Below are positions 1 through 9,669 of a stretch of DNA of 45,402 nucleotides, in pieces. Numbering within the stretch: position 1 is the first letter of the stretch; each line of letters opens with the position of its first letter. A program made the translations under genes and the position numbers. The notes under the pieces are model-generated. The model searched no databases and was not told the DNA's origin. It saw only the letters and a list, made by a program, of their open reading frames with translations. This DNA comes from Listeria fleischmannii subsp. fleischmannii LU2006-1 (GTDB taxonomy: Bacteria > Bacillota > Bacilli > Lactobacillales > Listeriaceae). The stretch is taken from NCBI RefSeq assembly GCF_000344175.1, contig NZ_ALWW01000021.1:1-45402 (forward strand), written 5' to 3'.

Positions 1-1118
1 GCCGCTTATGGACAAATTGCGCCGTCTGGAATACACGTGTAACAACAAATCAGGTTCTCTCGTAATTTATAAAGTACTGTATTTTCTTCTTCTTTTTCAA
101 GTAGTTCATCAAGTGGGAATTCAGGCGCTACTTCCAGTTCATCTGCGATAGCAAGAAGAAGTGCGTTTAATCCTGTTTTAGTCAAAGCAGAGATTGGAAA
201 AACAGGAATCGCTTCGTCTAGTTTTTCTTTAAATTGCTGTAAATTCTCTTCTGCTTCTGGCATATCCATTTTATTGGCTACGACAATTTGTGGCCGTTCT
301 AAAAGGCGTAAGTTGTAATCTTCCAGTTCCTTATTGATTGTCATGAAGTCCTCATAAGGGTCTCGCCCCTCTGCTCCGGACATATCAATCACATGAACAA
401 TCACTCGTGTTCGCTCGATATGGCGTAAAAATTGGTGACCTAAACCAACACCTTGGCTAGCCCCTTCAATAAGTCCTGGTAAATCTGCCATTACAAAACT
501 TCGACCATCACCTGTATCGACCATTCCTAAGTTAGGAACAAGGGTTGTAAAATGATAAGCCGCTATTTTAGGGCGTGCAGCAGATACGATGGATAATAAT
601 GTCGATTTTCCAACACTTGGAAAGCCAACAAGACCCACGTCTGCCAGTACTTTAAGTTCAAGCTGAATCGAACGCTCTTGTCCTGGCTCACCGTTTTCAG
701 ATAGCTCAGGAGCAGGATTAGCAGGTGTTGCAAAACGTTTATTGCCACGACCACCACGACCACCTTTTGCAATAATCGCTCGTTGTCCGTGTGCAACTAA
801 ATCTGCAATTGTTTCGCCGGTTTCAAGATCTTTAACAAGCGTACCAGGCGGAACAGGAATCACTAAATCACTTGCACCTCGTCCGTGCATACTTTTACTC
901 ATCCCATTTTCGCCGTGCTCTGCTTTAAATTTACGTTTGAAACGAAAATCGACTAAAGTACGTAGACCCTCATCTACTTCAAAAACAACATTTGCTCCTT
1001 TTCCGCCATCACCACCAGCAGGACCACCATTTGGAACAAATTTTTCCCGGCGAAAAGCAACCATTCCGTCTCCGCCGTTACCAGCTTTCACATTTATCTT
1101 GACCTGATCTACAAACAT
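1..1118 (-). CDS. obg: GTPase Obg/CgtA, 3' end missing and garbled
   Basis: Ribosome-associated GTPase needed for large-subunit assembly and stress control. The N-terminal glycine-rich Obg fold spans residues 1-158 ([17 protein letters not shown] and [12 protein letters not shown] stretches). The G domain follows with P-loop GFPSVGKS at 165-172, the G3 motif DLPG near 212 and the G4 motif NKMD. The family is usually about 429 residues with a C-terminal OCT domain. Here the protein is normal as far as VLYKL (about position 70), then runs into unrelated residues and a stop at position 6. In the last 60 bases, fragments of the expected continuation (EPD, then DGA) appear in other frames, so several small indels are likely at the contig end. 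The ATG at 1118 has a GGGAG ribosome site. Likely essential, so the damage is probably artefact. Confidence 0.93.
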
Positions 1119-1157
1119 ATCGTTTTAATCTCCCGTTCTTTAAAAGTCTTATCTATC

Positions 1158-1187
1158 ATTATATCAATAAAATAGCCCATCACACAA
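1158..1187 (-). promoter_or_regulatory. Putative obg promoter
   Basis: On the minus strand, TTGTGT (1182-1187) is followed after 18 bases by TATAAT (1158-1163), which is preceded by TGA as in extended -10 elements. It lies in the short gap between phrB and obg and overlaps the repaired phrB stop region, so obg can be transcribed independently of phrB. Confidence 0.5.
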
Positions 1188-1189
1188 GA

Positions 1190-2582
1190 TTATTTTTCTT
1201 TATAAAGTAGAATAGCTTGCTCTCTCATTTTTTGATGATCTACTATTTTTTTCTGGATAAACGTCGCCAATGATACATTTTGCTTTTTGTTGTTCTGAGA
1301 CGGACATTTTTTGTGGGTCATGGATAAAATAATCAGGAACAAATTCTAACTCCGGCACAAATTGCCGAATGAAATGACCGTGCGGATCAAACCGCTTCCC
1401 CTGTGTCGTAGGATTAAAAATCCGAAAATAAGGAACTGCATCGGTTCCTGTTGAAGCGGCCCACTGCCAGCCTCCAATATTGGACGCTGAATCATAATCG
1501 ATGAGCATCTCCTCAAAATACCTCTCGCCTAAACGCCAATCCGTTAGTAAATCTTTTGTTAAAAAAGAAGCGACAATCATGCGTAAACGATTATGCATCC
1601 ATCCTGTTTCATTAAGCTGTCTCATTGCGGCGTCTACAATCGGAAATCCTGTTTGCCCTTTCTTCCACTTATCAAAATGCGCCTGATTCGTATTCCAATT
1701 TAAGCCCTGATAATGCTCTTTAATCTCTAAATTTTTTTGATTTGGATTTTCTTTATAAATCATATGGTAAAAATCGCGCCAAGCAAGCTCCTTCATAAAT
1801 GTTTCTCGTCCCTCGGAATAAGGAGCTTGCATCGCCGCATCATAAACAGTACGAATGGAGATGGCACCCGTTCGGATATAAGGCGAGAGGCGACTTGTCG
1901 CGTCAAGCGCTGGGAAATCCCTGTTTTTTTCATACGAATTTAAATGATTCTTGATAAATATGTCAAGCCGTTTTAAAGCTTGTTTCTCTCCCGATAGCTC
2001 CATAAAAGTTTGATCTTGGATAAGGTCTAAAATGACATTTTCGTGGTTTCCTACCTCTATAAAATCCTTTTGATTAAATGAATAGCCTAGTGGTTCTTTC
2101 TTATGTAAATTTTTCCAAGTATGATAATATGGCGTAAAAACTTTATATGAAGTCCCGTCTGCCTTTTTATTCTCTTCTTCCCCGTGTAAATAACCATCTT
2201 GATAAAAACGGGCCGCAACCCCTAAATCTTTCAAAATCTCCTGTGCGTTTTGATCACGTGAAAAGCCAAAACCAGTCTCATCATGATTGAAATAAACCGT
2301 GGATAAATCTGGAAAATCTCGTTTCAATCTACGGAAAGCTTCATCAAGTGGACCATCTAAAATTAAAATGGAAATCCCCTTTTGACGCGCCTCTTGCAAA
2401 AAGCTCCATACGGTACAAAAAAAGTAATCATGATTTTTCGTGCCCATCTTAAACTGCCTGCGATTAAGATGAAAGAATAATATGATTTTATCCTCTTCCC
2501 GTTTATCTAAAAGCGCATGAAAAAGCGCCGTATTGTCCATAAGTCGTAAATCTTTTCGAAACCATACACCTAAAACAGCCAT
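1190..2582 (-). CDS. phrB: Deoxyribodipyrimidine photolyase, frameshifted at the 3' end
   Basis: FAD-dependent, blue-light-driven repair of cyclobutane pyrimidine dimers. The N-terminal antenna domain begins WFRKDLRLMDNTAL. The C-terminal FAD/DNA-binding domain holds WRDFYHMI, GWMHNRLRMIVASFL, NIGGWQWAASTGTDA and the RIFNP block, all typical of class I photolyases. As written, the frame ends at 1200 with an odd tail after DVYPEKN. A run of seven T (1246-1252) shortened to six restores PEKIVDHQKMREQ and a stop at 1190, giving 463 residues. The start ATG at 2582 has a strong AGGAGG site. The gene follows the glpK terminator and reads towards obg. I do not recall a photolyase here in L. monocytogenes, where it lies elsewhere. 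Confidence 0.92.
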
Positions 2583-2615
2583 TTAGAACGCACCTCCTAA
2601 AAAACTATTGTCGCA

Positions 2616-2660
2616 TAAAAAAGGTGCCAAAAACAACTCTTTGTTTCTGACACCTTTTTC
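2616..2660 (-). terminator. Rho-independent terminator after glpK
   Basis: AAAAAGGTG (from 2616) pairs with CACCTTTTT (2651-2659) around a loop that itself can pair. Both sides are A/T flanked, so it could act in both directions. It separates glpK from phrB. Confidence 0.75.
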
Positions 2661-4168
<1,508 letters not shown>

Positions 4169-4211
4169 TTAAGTATTTAGGGGAAAATCCCCCCTGTTCT
4201 TCTTATGTGTA

Positions 4212-5030
4212 TTAAACTAACTCTTTTTTCTTGTCTAATGTCATAGAAAGAATGAGTACAAGTACAAACAATACAGCGAACACCCAGAACCATATTCCCA
4301 TATCTTTATTAATAATGGCGTTATAAGAAAGTGCACCAAGTCCTCCGCCTAGAACCGGACCGATAACTGGAACCCAAGAATATGCCCAATCAGAGCCACC
4401 TTTTCCAGAAATTGGCCAGATAAAATGTGCAATACGTGGACCTAAGTCACGAGCTGGATTAATTGCATATCCTGTTGTACCACCAAGACTCATCCCGATT
4501 ACCACAATCAAACCACCAACAACAAGTGGGTTTAATCCATCAGCAAATTTTCCTGCACCTAAAGATAATAATCCAAATACTAAAATGAATGTACCAAGTG
4601 CTTCACCAAAAACGTTCGAGGTATAATGGCGAATAGCCGGTGCCGTTGAAAATACGCCTAATTTTGTAGCTTTATCTTCCGTTTGTTTCCAGTGCGGATA
4701 ATAATGCAGCCACACTAAGGTTGCGCCGATAAACGCTCCAATAAATTGAGCCGCAATATACGGGAATACATAATCCCACGGGAACGCTCCTGCAAGCGCC
4801 ATACCAATTGTGACGGCTGGATTTAAATGTGCCATACTCATGTAACCGGAAACATAAACGCCCATCGTAACAGCGAGCCCCCATGCTATTGCAACTACCA
4901 CCCATCCAGCATTTTCAGCCTTAGACCATTTAAGTGATACGCCAGCAACAACGCCTCCCCCAAATAGTACAAGAACAGCAGTCCCAAGTAATTCTCCCAA
5001 AAACTGCGTCCCTAAACTTGTGTCAATCAT
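4212..5030 (-). CDS. glpF: Glycerol uptake facilitator (aquaglyceroporin)
   Basis: MIP-family membrane channel for glycerol diffusion. The 272 residues give six hydrophobic spans and two half-helices carrying NPA boxes: HLNPAVT near residue 69 and INPARDLGPR near 192. Asp after the second NPA box and the GGTTGYAINPARD context are those of glycerol facilitators and not of water-specific channels. The start ATG at 5030 has AAAGGAGAT seven bases upstream. glpK follows after 58 bp. The upstream region carries a promoter, a cre-like site and a leader terminator (separate entries). Confidence 0.96.
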   Translation of the reverse strand: MIDTSLGTQFLGELLGTAVLVLFGGGVVAGVSLKWSKAENAGWVVVAIAWGLAVTMGVYVSGYMSMAHLNPAVTIGMALAGAFPWDYVFPYIAAQFIGAFIGATLVWLHYYPHWKQTEDKATKLGVFSTAPAIRHYTSNVFGEALGTFILVFGLLSLGAGKFADGLNPLVVGGLIVVIGMSLGGTTGYAINPARDLGPRIAHFIWPISGKGGSDWAYSWVPVIGPVLGGGLGALSYNAIINKDMGIWFWVFAVLFVLVLILSMTLDKKKELV

Positions 5031-5112
5031 CTAGAACATCTCCTTTTGATTTTAGTTTGGTCTGTCTTTCCTTTATTCCCCTTCACAAACTTGCCAAACT
5101 TACTTTTATTTC

Positions 5113-5172
5113 AAAAAAAGAATGACAATCAAAACATAGGCAAATCGCAATGATTGCCGTTTTGATTGTCAT
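5113..5172 (-). terminator. glpF leader terminator, candidate GlpP antitermination site
   Basis: A perfect 14-bp inverted repeat (ATGACAATCAAAAC at 5122-5135 and its complement at 5159-5172) has a further GGCAA/TTGCC inside. On the minus strand it is followed by seven T (5113-5119). It lies between the promoter and glpF, so by default it would stop transcription. In Bacillus the antiterminator GlpP, with glycerol-3-phosphate, relieves such leader terminators in front of glp genes. The hairpin is seen; control by GlpP is inferred. Confidence 0.7.
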
Positions 5173-5205
5173 CTCTTCTCCTGACAAATTGATTAACTTG
5201 GTTCT

Positions 5206-5234
5206 ATTAAATCACACTAAGAAAACGCTGTCAA
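5206..5234 (-). promoter_or_regulatory. glpFK promoter with overlapping cre-like site
   Basis: On the minus strand, TTGACA (5229-5234) is followed after 17 bases by TTTAAT (5206-5211). The 16 bases at 5219-5234 (minus strand TTGACAGCGTTTTCTT) match the CcpA consensus WTGNNARCGNWWWCAW at 15 of 16 positions. Repression by CcpA at the -35 box is the expected consequence. Confidence 0.65.
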
Positions 5235-5324
5235 TCAATGAACTTGCTATTTATTTCACAAAACAGATAAGTTTAACCTATTGAATTATAAGGTATAGAG
5301 TATTTTCTTTTTATTTTTTCACAT

Positions 5325-5355
5325 AAAAAAGTCGAGGCGCATATGACCTCGACTT
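5325..5355 (-). terminator. Terminator after rpmA
   Basis: AAGTCGAGG (5329-5337) pairs with CCTCGACTT (5347-5355). A T-run follows on the minus strand (A-run 5325-5330). It ends the rplU-prp-rpmA operon. Confidence 0.85.
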
Positions 5356-5360
5356 CTATT

Positions 5361-5651
5361 TTATGCTTCTTGTGCTGCAGGGTAGACACTTACTTTCTTC
5401 TTGTCACGACCCATACGTTCGAAACGAACAACGCCATCTGTTTTAGCGAAAAGAGTATCATCGCCTCCACGACCTACGTTAGTTCCTGGATAAATTTTTG
5501 TTCCACGTTGACGATAAAGGATTGAACCGCCAGTAACGAATTGACCGTCTGCACGTTTCGCTCCTAGACGTTTAGACTCGGAATCACGACCATTGGAAGT
5601 GGAACCACCGCCTTTTTTGTGGGCAAAATGTTGAATATCAAATTTTAACAT
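5361..5651 (-). CDS. rpmA: 50S ribosomal protein L27 with cleavable N-terminus
   Basis: Large-subunit protein L27, 96 residues from the ATG at 5651. A longer reading from a GTG at 5660 is unlikely because that GTG lies inside the AGGAGG ribosome site. The protein begins [15 protein letters not shown]: the FA/HKKGG junction near residue 9/10 matches the Firmicute L27 extension that the protease Prp removes. The L27 core [15 protein letters not shown] and the [16 protein letters not shown] signature follow. prp is directly upstream, 12 bp away, consistent with the processing link. Confidence 0.97.
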   Translation of the reverse strand: MLKFDIQHFAHKKGGGSTSNGRDSESKRLGAKRADGQFVTGGSILYRQRGTKIYPGTNVGRGGDDTLFAKTDGVVRFERMGRDKKKVSVYPAAQEA

Positions 5652-5663
5652 GAAATACACCTC

Positions 5664-5981
5664 CTATTTGGAGTTTATTTTAATATGATCAGGATAGCTG
5701 TACGCTAACGACCTAAGTTGATTCACCATTCCATTTAAAAGGATTTGAACATTGCCATTCGTAACAAATTCTTCTGGAACAGTGTAAAAAAGATAACCAG
5801 GTTCCTCTTCAAAGATTGGAGGAACACCTTCCATATCTTCTAAAGCACCTATCATTCCAAATACAATAGACGATGCCCCTGCACAAACAAGATCTCTCCC
5901 ATTTTCTGCAAAATCAGCATGTCCACTCATTGTAAAAGCGGCAATTTGTTCATTTTTCCATTTAATATTGACTTGAATCAT
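5664..5981 (-). CDS. prp: L27-processing cysteine protease Prp
   Basis: Small cysteine protease (YsxB family, 105 residues) that trims the N-terminus of ribosomal protein L27 in Firmicutes. The catalytic pair is visible in GHADFAENGRDLVCAGASS: His near residue 20 and Cys near residue 33. It sits between rplU and rpmA as in other Firmicutes. ATG start at 5981 with a GAAAGGA-type site. Confidence 0.93.
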   Translation of the reverse strand: MIQVNIKWKNEQIAAFTMSGHADFAENGRDLVCAGASSIVFGMIGALEDMEGVPPIFEEEPGYLFYTVPEEFVTNGNVQILLNGMVNQLRSLAYSYPDHIKINSK

Positions 5982-5998
5982 GGTTTCGTCCTTTCAAA

Positions 5999-6307
5999 TT
6001 AAGCATTGATAGCATCAATTGTTAATTTTGTGTAAGGTTGACGATGACCTTGTTTTTTGTGGTAGTTCTTCTTAGGTTTATATTTATAAACCGTAAGTTT
6101 CTTAGCGCGACCTTGCTTAGTAAGCTTAGCCGTAACAGTAGCACCTTCAACAAAAGGAGCTCCCACCTTGGAAGCATCGCCGCCTACGAAAAGAACTTTA
6201 TCAAAAGTGACAACATCACCAACTTCTCCGTCTAATTTTTCAACGTAGATTTCTTGGCCAGCTTCAACTTTGACTTGTTTACCACCAGTTTCAATAATTG
6301 CGTACAT
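5999..6307 (-). CDS. rplU: 50S ribosomal protein L21
   Basis: 102-residue L21, beginning [18 protein letters not shown] and containing the signature [20 protein letters not shown] near the C-terminus that contacts 23S rRNA. First gene of the rplU-prp-rpmA operon. A GAGGAGGTGC ribosome site precedes the ATG, and a structured leader lies upstream. Confidence 0.98.
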   Translation of the reverse strand: MYAIIETGGKQVKVEAGQEIYVEKLDGEVGDVVTFDKVLFVGGDASKVGAPFVEGATVTAKLTKQGRAKKLTVYKYKPKKNYHKKQGHRQPYTKLTIDAINA

Positions 6308-6406
6308 ACTTGCACCTCCTCATACTCAGACTCGCCATCGTTGGGGGCAAAAAGCACTTAACCCAATTCTGTGCGGTTGTAGCGTGGTGCGCTACAAACA
6401 TAACAG
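6308..6406 (-). ncRNA. Probable L21 leader of rplU
   Basis: About 100 bases of untranslated leader separate the rplU promoter from its start codon. It contains a hairpin TGTAGCG/CGCTACA (6378-6384 with 6390-6396) and a conserved-looking GC-rich stretch before the ribosome site. Firmicute rplU operons usually carry an L21 leader RNA used for autoregulation. I assign this from position and hairpins, not from a covariance model. Confidence 0.5.
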
Positions 6407-6410
6407 TAAA

Positions 6411-6439
6411 ATGATATCATATGAACCCCTTAGTGTCAA
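6411..6439 (-). promoter_or_regulatory. rplU promoter
   Basis: On the minus strand, TTGACA (6434-6439) is followed after 17 bases by TATCAT (6411-6416). It is a strong vegetative promoter lying just after the end of rng. Confidence 0.75.
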
Positions 6440-6442
6440 TCA

Positions 6443-7773
6443 TTATTCCACACGTGCAATTTGATAAAACGGAATGGCCTCTTCCGCAATCTCCCAATCA
6501 ATCGGAGCCTCATCTAAAACACCTAAATCAAGAAAGGCAGATAAAACACTTTCTGTTGTAATGATTAAAATGAAGTTCAGCGACGACAAATCATGCGTCC
6601 TTAGTTCCCTTTCCAGTTCATAGGCAAGTGTTAAAGAAGAATTGACATGCCCTCTACCGTTACAACTTGGACAAGTTTCTGAGGTAACTTCAAGTAATGA
6701 AGCTTCTTTTTTACGCCTTGTTAACTGCATCAATCCAGTTTTTGAAAATCCTGCCACTTGCGTCGTAATTCGTTCAGCCCGTACACCATTTTCCATTTCT
6801 AAAAGAAGTTTATCATGATTTTTATCTGACATACCGCCAATAAAATCAATAACAATAAAACCACTAATTTGACGCAAGCGAATTTGACGTAAAATTTCCG
6901 GAACGGCTTCTAAATTAATTTTTGCAACCGTCCTTTCTTTTTCGAAATCTCCCGAAAACGCCCAGAATTGACATCTATTACCCACATCGCTTCGGTCTTT
7001 TCGATATACAAGGAAGAACCATTTTTCAAATGAACAACAGGCTGAAATAATTTAGTTATGTTAGTATTTATTTGAAATGTCTCAAATATATCATCATCTC
7101 TTAAAATTTTTGTAGCAAAAGGAAAAGAAACATCTGAAACAACATCATCCGTTTGATAGTCATGTATGAAGCGATTTACTTTTTCAAAAAACAAATCTTC
7201 AGAAGCATAAATAAGTCCTGGTTGTTTTTTATTTAGAGATAATTGAACTAAATTTGAAAACTGTTGTTGTAGTTCTTTAAAGTGATGCAAAAGTGCCTCT
7301 TTATCAAGATTAATTGCTTCAGAACGAATAATGATTGATTCTTCGGGTTCTAGAAATCCAGACATTATTTCAGTTAATTTTATTTTTTCTTGCTCTTCTA
7401 TGCGTTTTGAAACAGAAATATAGGATTTGCCCTTCATATAAACAAAATACGCATTCGATAATTCAATAATACCTGTAACAAGTGGTAATTTCGTTTTTGT
7501 ACCCATTCGATTAACCTGCACAAGCAAACGAGCGCCTTGCGTATTGACAAACGAAGCGGGTAGGTCCTTTAAATGCAAAAACCCTTTTTCTTGCCCAAGA
7601 TTAACAAAAGCAGCATCAATTTTTTTATCTATTTTTTCGATTTGTGCTAGGTAAATATGTCCAACTTGTGCCTTTTCACTTGGACGAAAGAGTTCAAAAT
7701 CAATTAACTGTTTATTTTCTATAACGGCAATTCGTTTTTCTGTATTTTTAGCATTTACAATAAGCTGCGGCAA
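6443..7773 (-). CDS. rng: Ribonuclease E/G family protein, frameshifted
   Basis: Endoribonuclease related to E. coli RNase G. The N-terminal S1-like domain contains GHIYLAQIEKIDKKIDAAFVNLG. The DNase-I-like catalytic part contains VIDVNSGRF and later FIVIDFIGGM, whose Asp residues bind metal. The zinc-link motif CPSCNGRG follows. The frame breaks at 6955-6958 (AAAA, expected AAAAA); restoring one base joins the two halves through NSGRFSGDFEKERTVAKINLEAVP and gives 443 residues. I place the start at TTG 7773 because GGTGGGG lies six bases upstream. The in-frame ATG at 7800 has no ribosome site. The protein lacks any RNase E-like long C-terminus. Confidence 0.88.
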
Positions 7774-7823
7774 TCTAATCCCCACCTTCTCTAAAACCAT
7801 TTCTAATTAGCAAACGTTACTAT

Positions 7824-8032
7824 TTGACTTCAGTCAGAAACCCTCTATAAGAAGAGGGTTCCAGACTGCTGACAAACAGCAATCTTCGTTGTTAAACCCT
7901 CCGTTCCGGTGCTCGGCTTTGCTAGAATCTCACCATTTGTCAGCAGTCTGATTTTGGTGAGAATCGTTTTGTTTTGCGTAAACTTTGAGTTTTTCTACAA
8001 GTTGAAACCCTCTATAGTAGAGGGTTTTTTTT
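7824..8032 (+). ncRNA. Candidate small structured RNA between rng and minD (opposite strand)
   Basis: On the plus strand, TTGACT (7824-7829) and TATAAG (7846-7851), 16 bases apart, could act as a promoter. Downstream, CAGACTGCTGACAAA (7862-7876) pairs perfectly with 7936-7950 across a 59-base loop. TCTCACCA (7928-7935) can pair with TGGTGAGA (7955-7962), which would compete with that stem. The stretch ends in a 10-bp hairpin (8005-8014 with 8018-8027) running into eight T on the plus strand. On the minus strand this hairpin has only three T, so it is a poor minD terminator. A transcript of about 170 bases would result. An 8-bp hairpin with a similar CCCTCT stem is at 7839-7860. A structured rng 5' leader is the alternative. 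Confidence 0.4.
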
Positions 8033-8831
8033 ATTTACCAGTAAATAATTTTTTTAATCGTGCAAAAAAGCCTTCTTTCCGAGTTTCGATAGACATAAGT
8101 GGAATAGATTCTCCTAAAAGGCGGCGTACGATATTTCTATACCCTTGTGACGCACGATTATTAGGTAACATAGCCACCGGATCACCGCTATTCGATGAAC
8201 GAATGACCTCATCGTCATCAATAATAATACCTATTAATTCAATGGATAAATGAGTTGTGATTTCATCAATATCCATCACATCCCCATTTTGCATCATTTG
8301 TGTTCGAATTCGGTTAATAATCAATTTTGGTGGTTCAATCTCTTCTTTTTCTAGCAATCCTATAATTCGGTCTGCATCACGTACAGCAGAAATTTCTGGT
8401 GTTGTGACCACGATAGCTTTATCAGCACCTGCGACAGCGTTTTTATAACCTGTTTCAATACCAGCAGGCGAATCAATTAAAATATAATCATAATCCGGTT
8501 TTAACTCTTCAATTAATGTTTTCATTTGCTCGGCGCTAACCGCAGTTTTATCAGTAGTTTGAGCTGCTGGTAAAAGGAACAATAAATCATCAAAGCGTTT
8601 ATCTTTAATAAGTGCTTGATGAATTTTACATCTTCCTTCAATAACATCTACTAAATCATAAATAATTCTATTTTCAAGTCCAAGGACAACATCTAAGTTT
8701 CGAAGGCCAATATCCATATCAACCAAGCAAACTTTTTTGCCTTGAAGTGCAAGCGCTGTTCCTAGATTGGCAGTTGAAGTAGTTTTCCCAACGCCGCCTT
8801 TCCCAGAAGTAATGACTATAGCCTCACCCAT
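8031..8831 (-). CDS. minD: Septum-site determining ATPase MinD
   Basis: Membrane-bound ParA-type ATPase (266 residues) that recruits MinC and keeps FtsZ rings away from the cell poles. The deviant Walker A motif SGKGGVGKTT is near residue 9, switch I has DMDIGLRNLD, and Walker B is YILIDSPAGIETG. The C-terminus ends in an amphipathic membrane-targeting helix (GFFARLKKLFTGK). The gene starts 2 bp after the repaired minC stop, with GAGGGAGG at the minC end as ribosome site. Confidence 0.97.
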   Translation of the reverse strand: MGEAIVITSGKGGVGKTTSTANLGTALALQGKKVCLVDMDIGLRNLDVVLGLENRIIYDLVDVIEGRCKIHQALIKDKRFDDLLFLLPAAQTTDKTAVSAEQMKTLIEELKPDYDYILIDSPAGIETGYKNAVAGADKAIVVTTPEISAVRDADRIIGLLEKEEIEPPKLIINRIRTQMMQNGDVMDIDEITTHLSIELIGIIIDDDEVIRSSNSGDPVAMLPNNRASQGYRNIVRRLLGESIPLMSIETRKEGFFARLKKLFTGK

Positions 8832-8833
8832 GT

Positions 8834-9510
8834 TTATCGTCCTCCCTCATAATTTGAAATTTCTGGTCTAATCTTTCTGATTTTATGTATATCGTCAATT
8901 ACGATTTCGTCTTGGTTGATAAAAGCGGAAAAAAAGCTCCGTATCAGCCACTTCTTTATAGTCTTCGCTATCAAAACCAAAAAAATTTATCAGCAATTCG
9001 AACTTGTGACGGATATAAAAATTTGCCAGCTACAACGGCTTCTTTATTCCCTTCAAAACCTGCATGGACAATCCCTTTAATATGCCCCAACACAAAAATA
9101 TTGCCCGAGGAACGAATTTGTCCGCCTGGGTTTATATCGCCAATTAAAAGGACATCACCTTTTACCTGAACAATCTGTCCTGAACGAATTATCGTAGCAA
9201 GCGAATAAATTTGATCGGCTTCTTTCCACTTTTTTGCATCTGCTTTTGTCATTACATTACTATAAAAGGCCCCGATTTTCATCTGGCTATTTTGTATAAT
9301 GATATTAGCAATTTCAGCCTCTTCTTCTTCACTAAAAAGGCGATTCCCAATTTGAACTTGTACAGCAAGCTTCTCTCCAGAATAAGGTGCTGGTTTTTGT
9401 TCTTCTAAAAGACTAATCAATTCTGTCTTTAATTCTTGGATGCTTGCAGTATCACTTAAAAAAATTTGAATACCGTCTTTTGTGCCTTTCATTTGAACAT
9501 TTTTCTTCAT
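8834..9510 (-). CDS. minC: Septum-site determining protein MinC, two frameshifts
   Basis: Inhibitor of FtsZ assembly, partner of MinD. Residues 1-100 form the N-terminal MinC domain; the C-terminal beta-helix part shows LLIGDINPGGQIRSSGNIFVLG and GIVHAGFEGN. As written the frame stops at 8971 with DKFFWF. Runs of seven A at 8979-8985 and 8929-8935 each need one base fewer. With both repaired, the protein continues FGFDSEDYKEV and ends IRPEISNYEGGR, 224 residues. I start it at ATG 9510 (MKKNVQM), preceded by GGGGTG. The longer reading to 9543 has no ribosome site. Confidence 0.9.
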
Positions 9511-9560
9511 GCCTCTAATCACCCCACTAAACTCATTTCTCAAAACGCATTGCTTGTTTT

Positions 9561-9569
9561 ATTATAGCA
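9561..9569 (-). promoter_or_regulatory. Putative minCD promoter (extended -10)
   Basis: On the minus strand, TGCTATAAT forms an extended -10 element. I see no good -35 box, as is common for extended -10 promoters. It lies between the mreD terminator and minC. Confidence 0.4.
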
Positions 9570-9590
9570 GAACTTTAACTTCATGAACAT

Positions 9591-9667
9591 AAAAAACAGC
9601 TTAATCATGATTATCAAGTAACTATTACGGCGTTAGTTGATTTTTCACACACGATTTAAGCTGTTTT
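9591..9667 (-). terminator. Terminator after mreBCD
   Basis: AAAACAGCTTAA (9593-9604) is the perfect 12-bp complement of 9656-9667, enclosing about 51 bases that can form smaller stems. On the minus strand the stem runs into a T-run. It lies directly after the mreD stop. Confidence 0.7.
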
Positions 9668-9669
9668 CA

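Noticed and set aside
742-1107. Plus-strand open frame of 121 residues opposite obg
   Set aside because: Proline-rich shadow of the glycine-rich Obg domain; no ribosome site and a conserved gene on the other strand.
8005-8032. Hairpin as the normal terminator of minD
   Set aside because: On the minD strand the stem is followed by only three T; the long T-run is on the plus strand.
7909-8253. Plus-strand open frame starting in the rng-minD gap
   Set aside because: It runs into minD on the opposite strand and has no ribosome site; the structured RNA reading explains the gap better.
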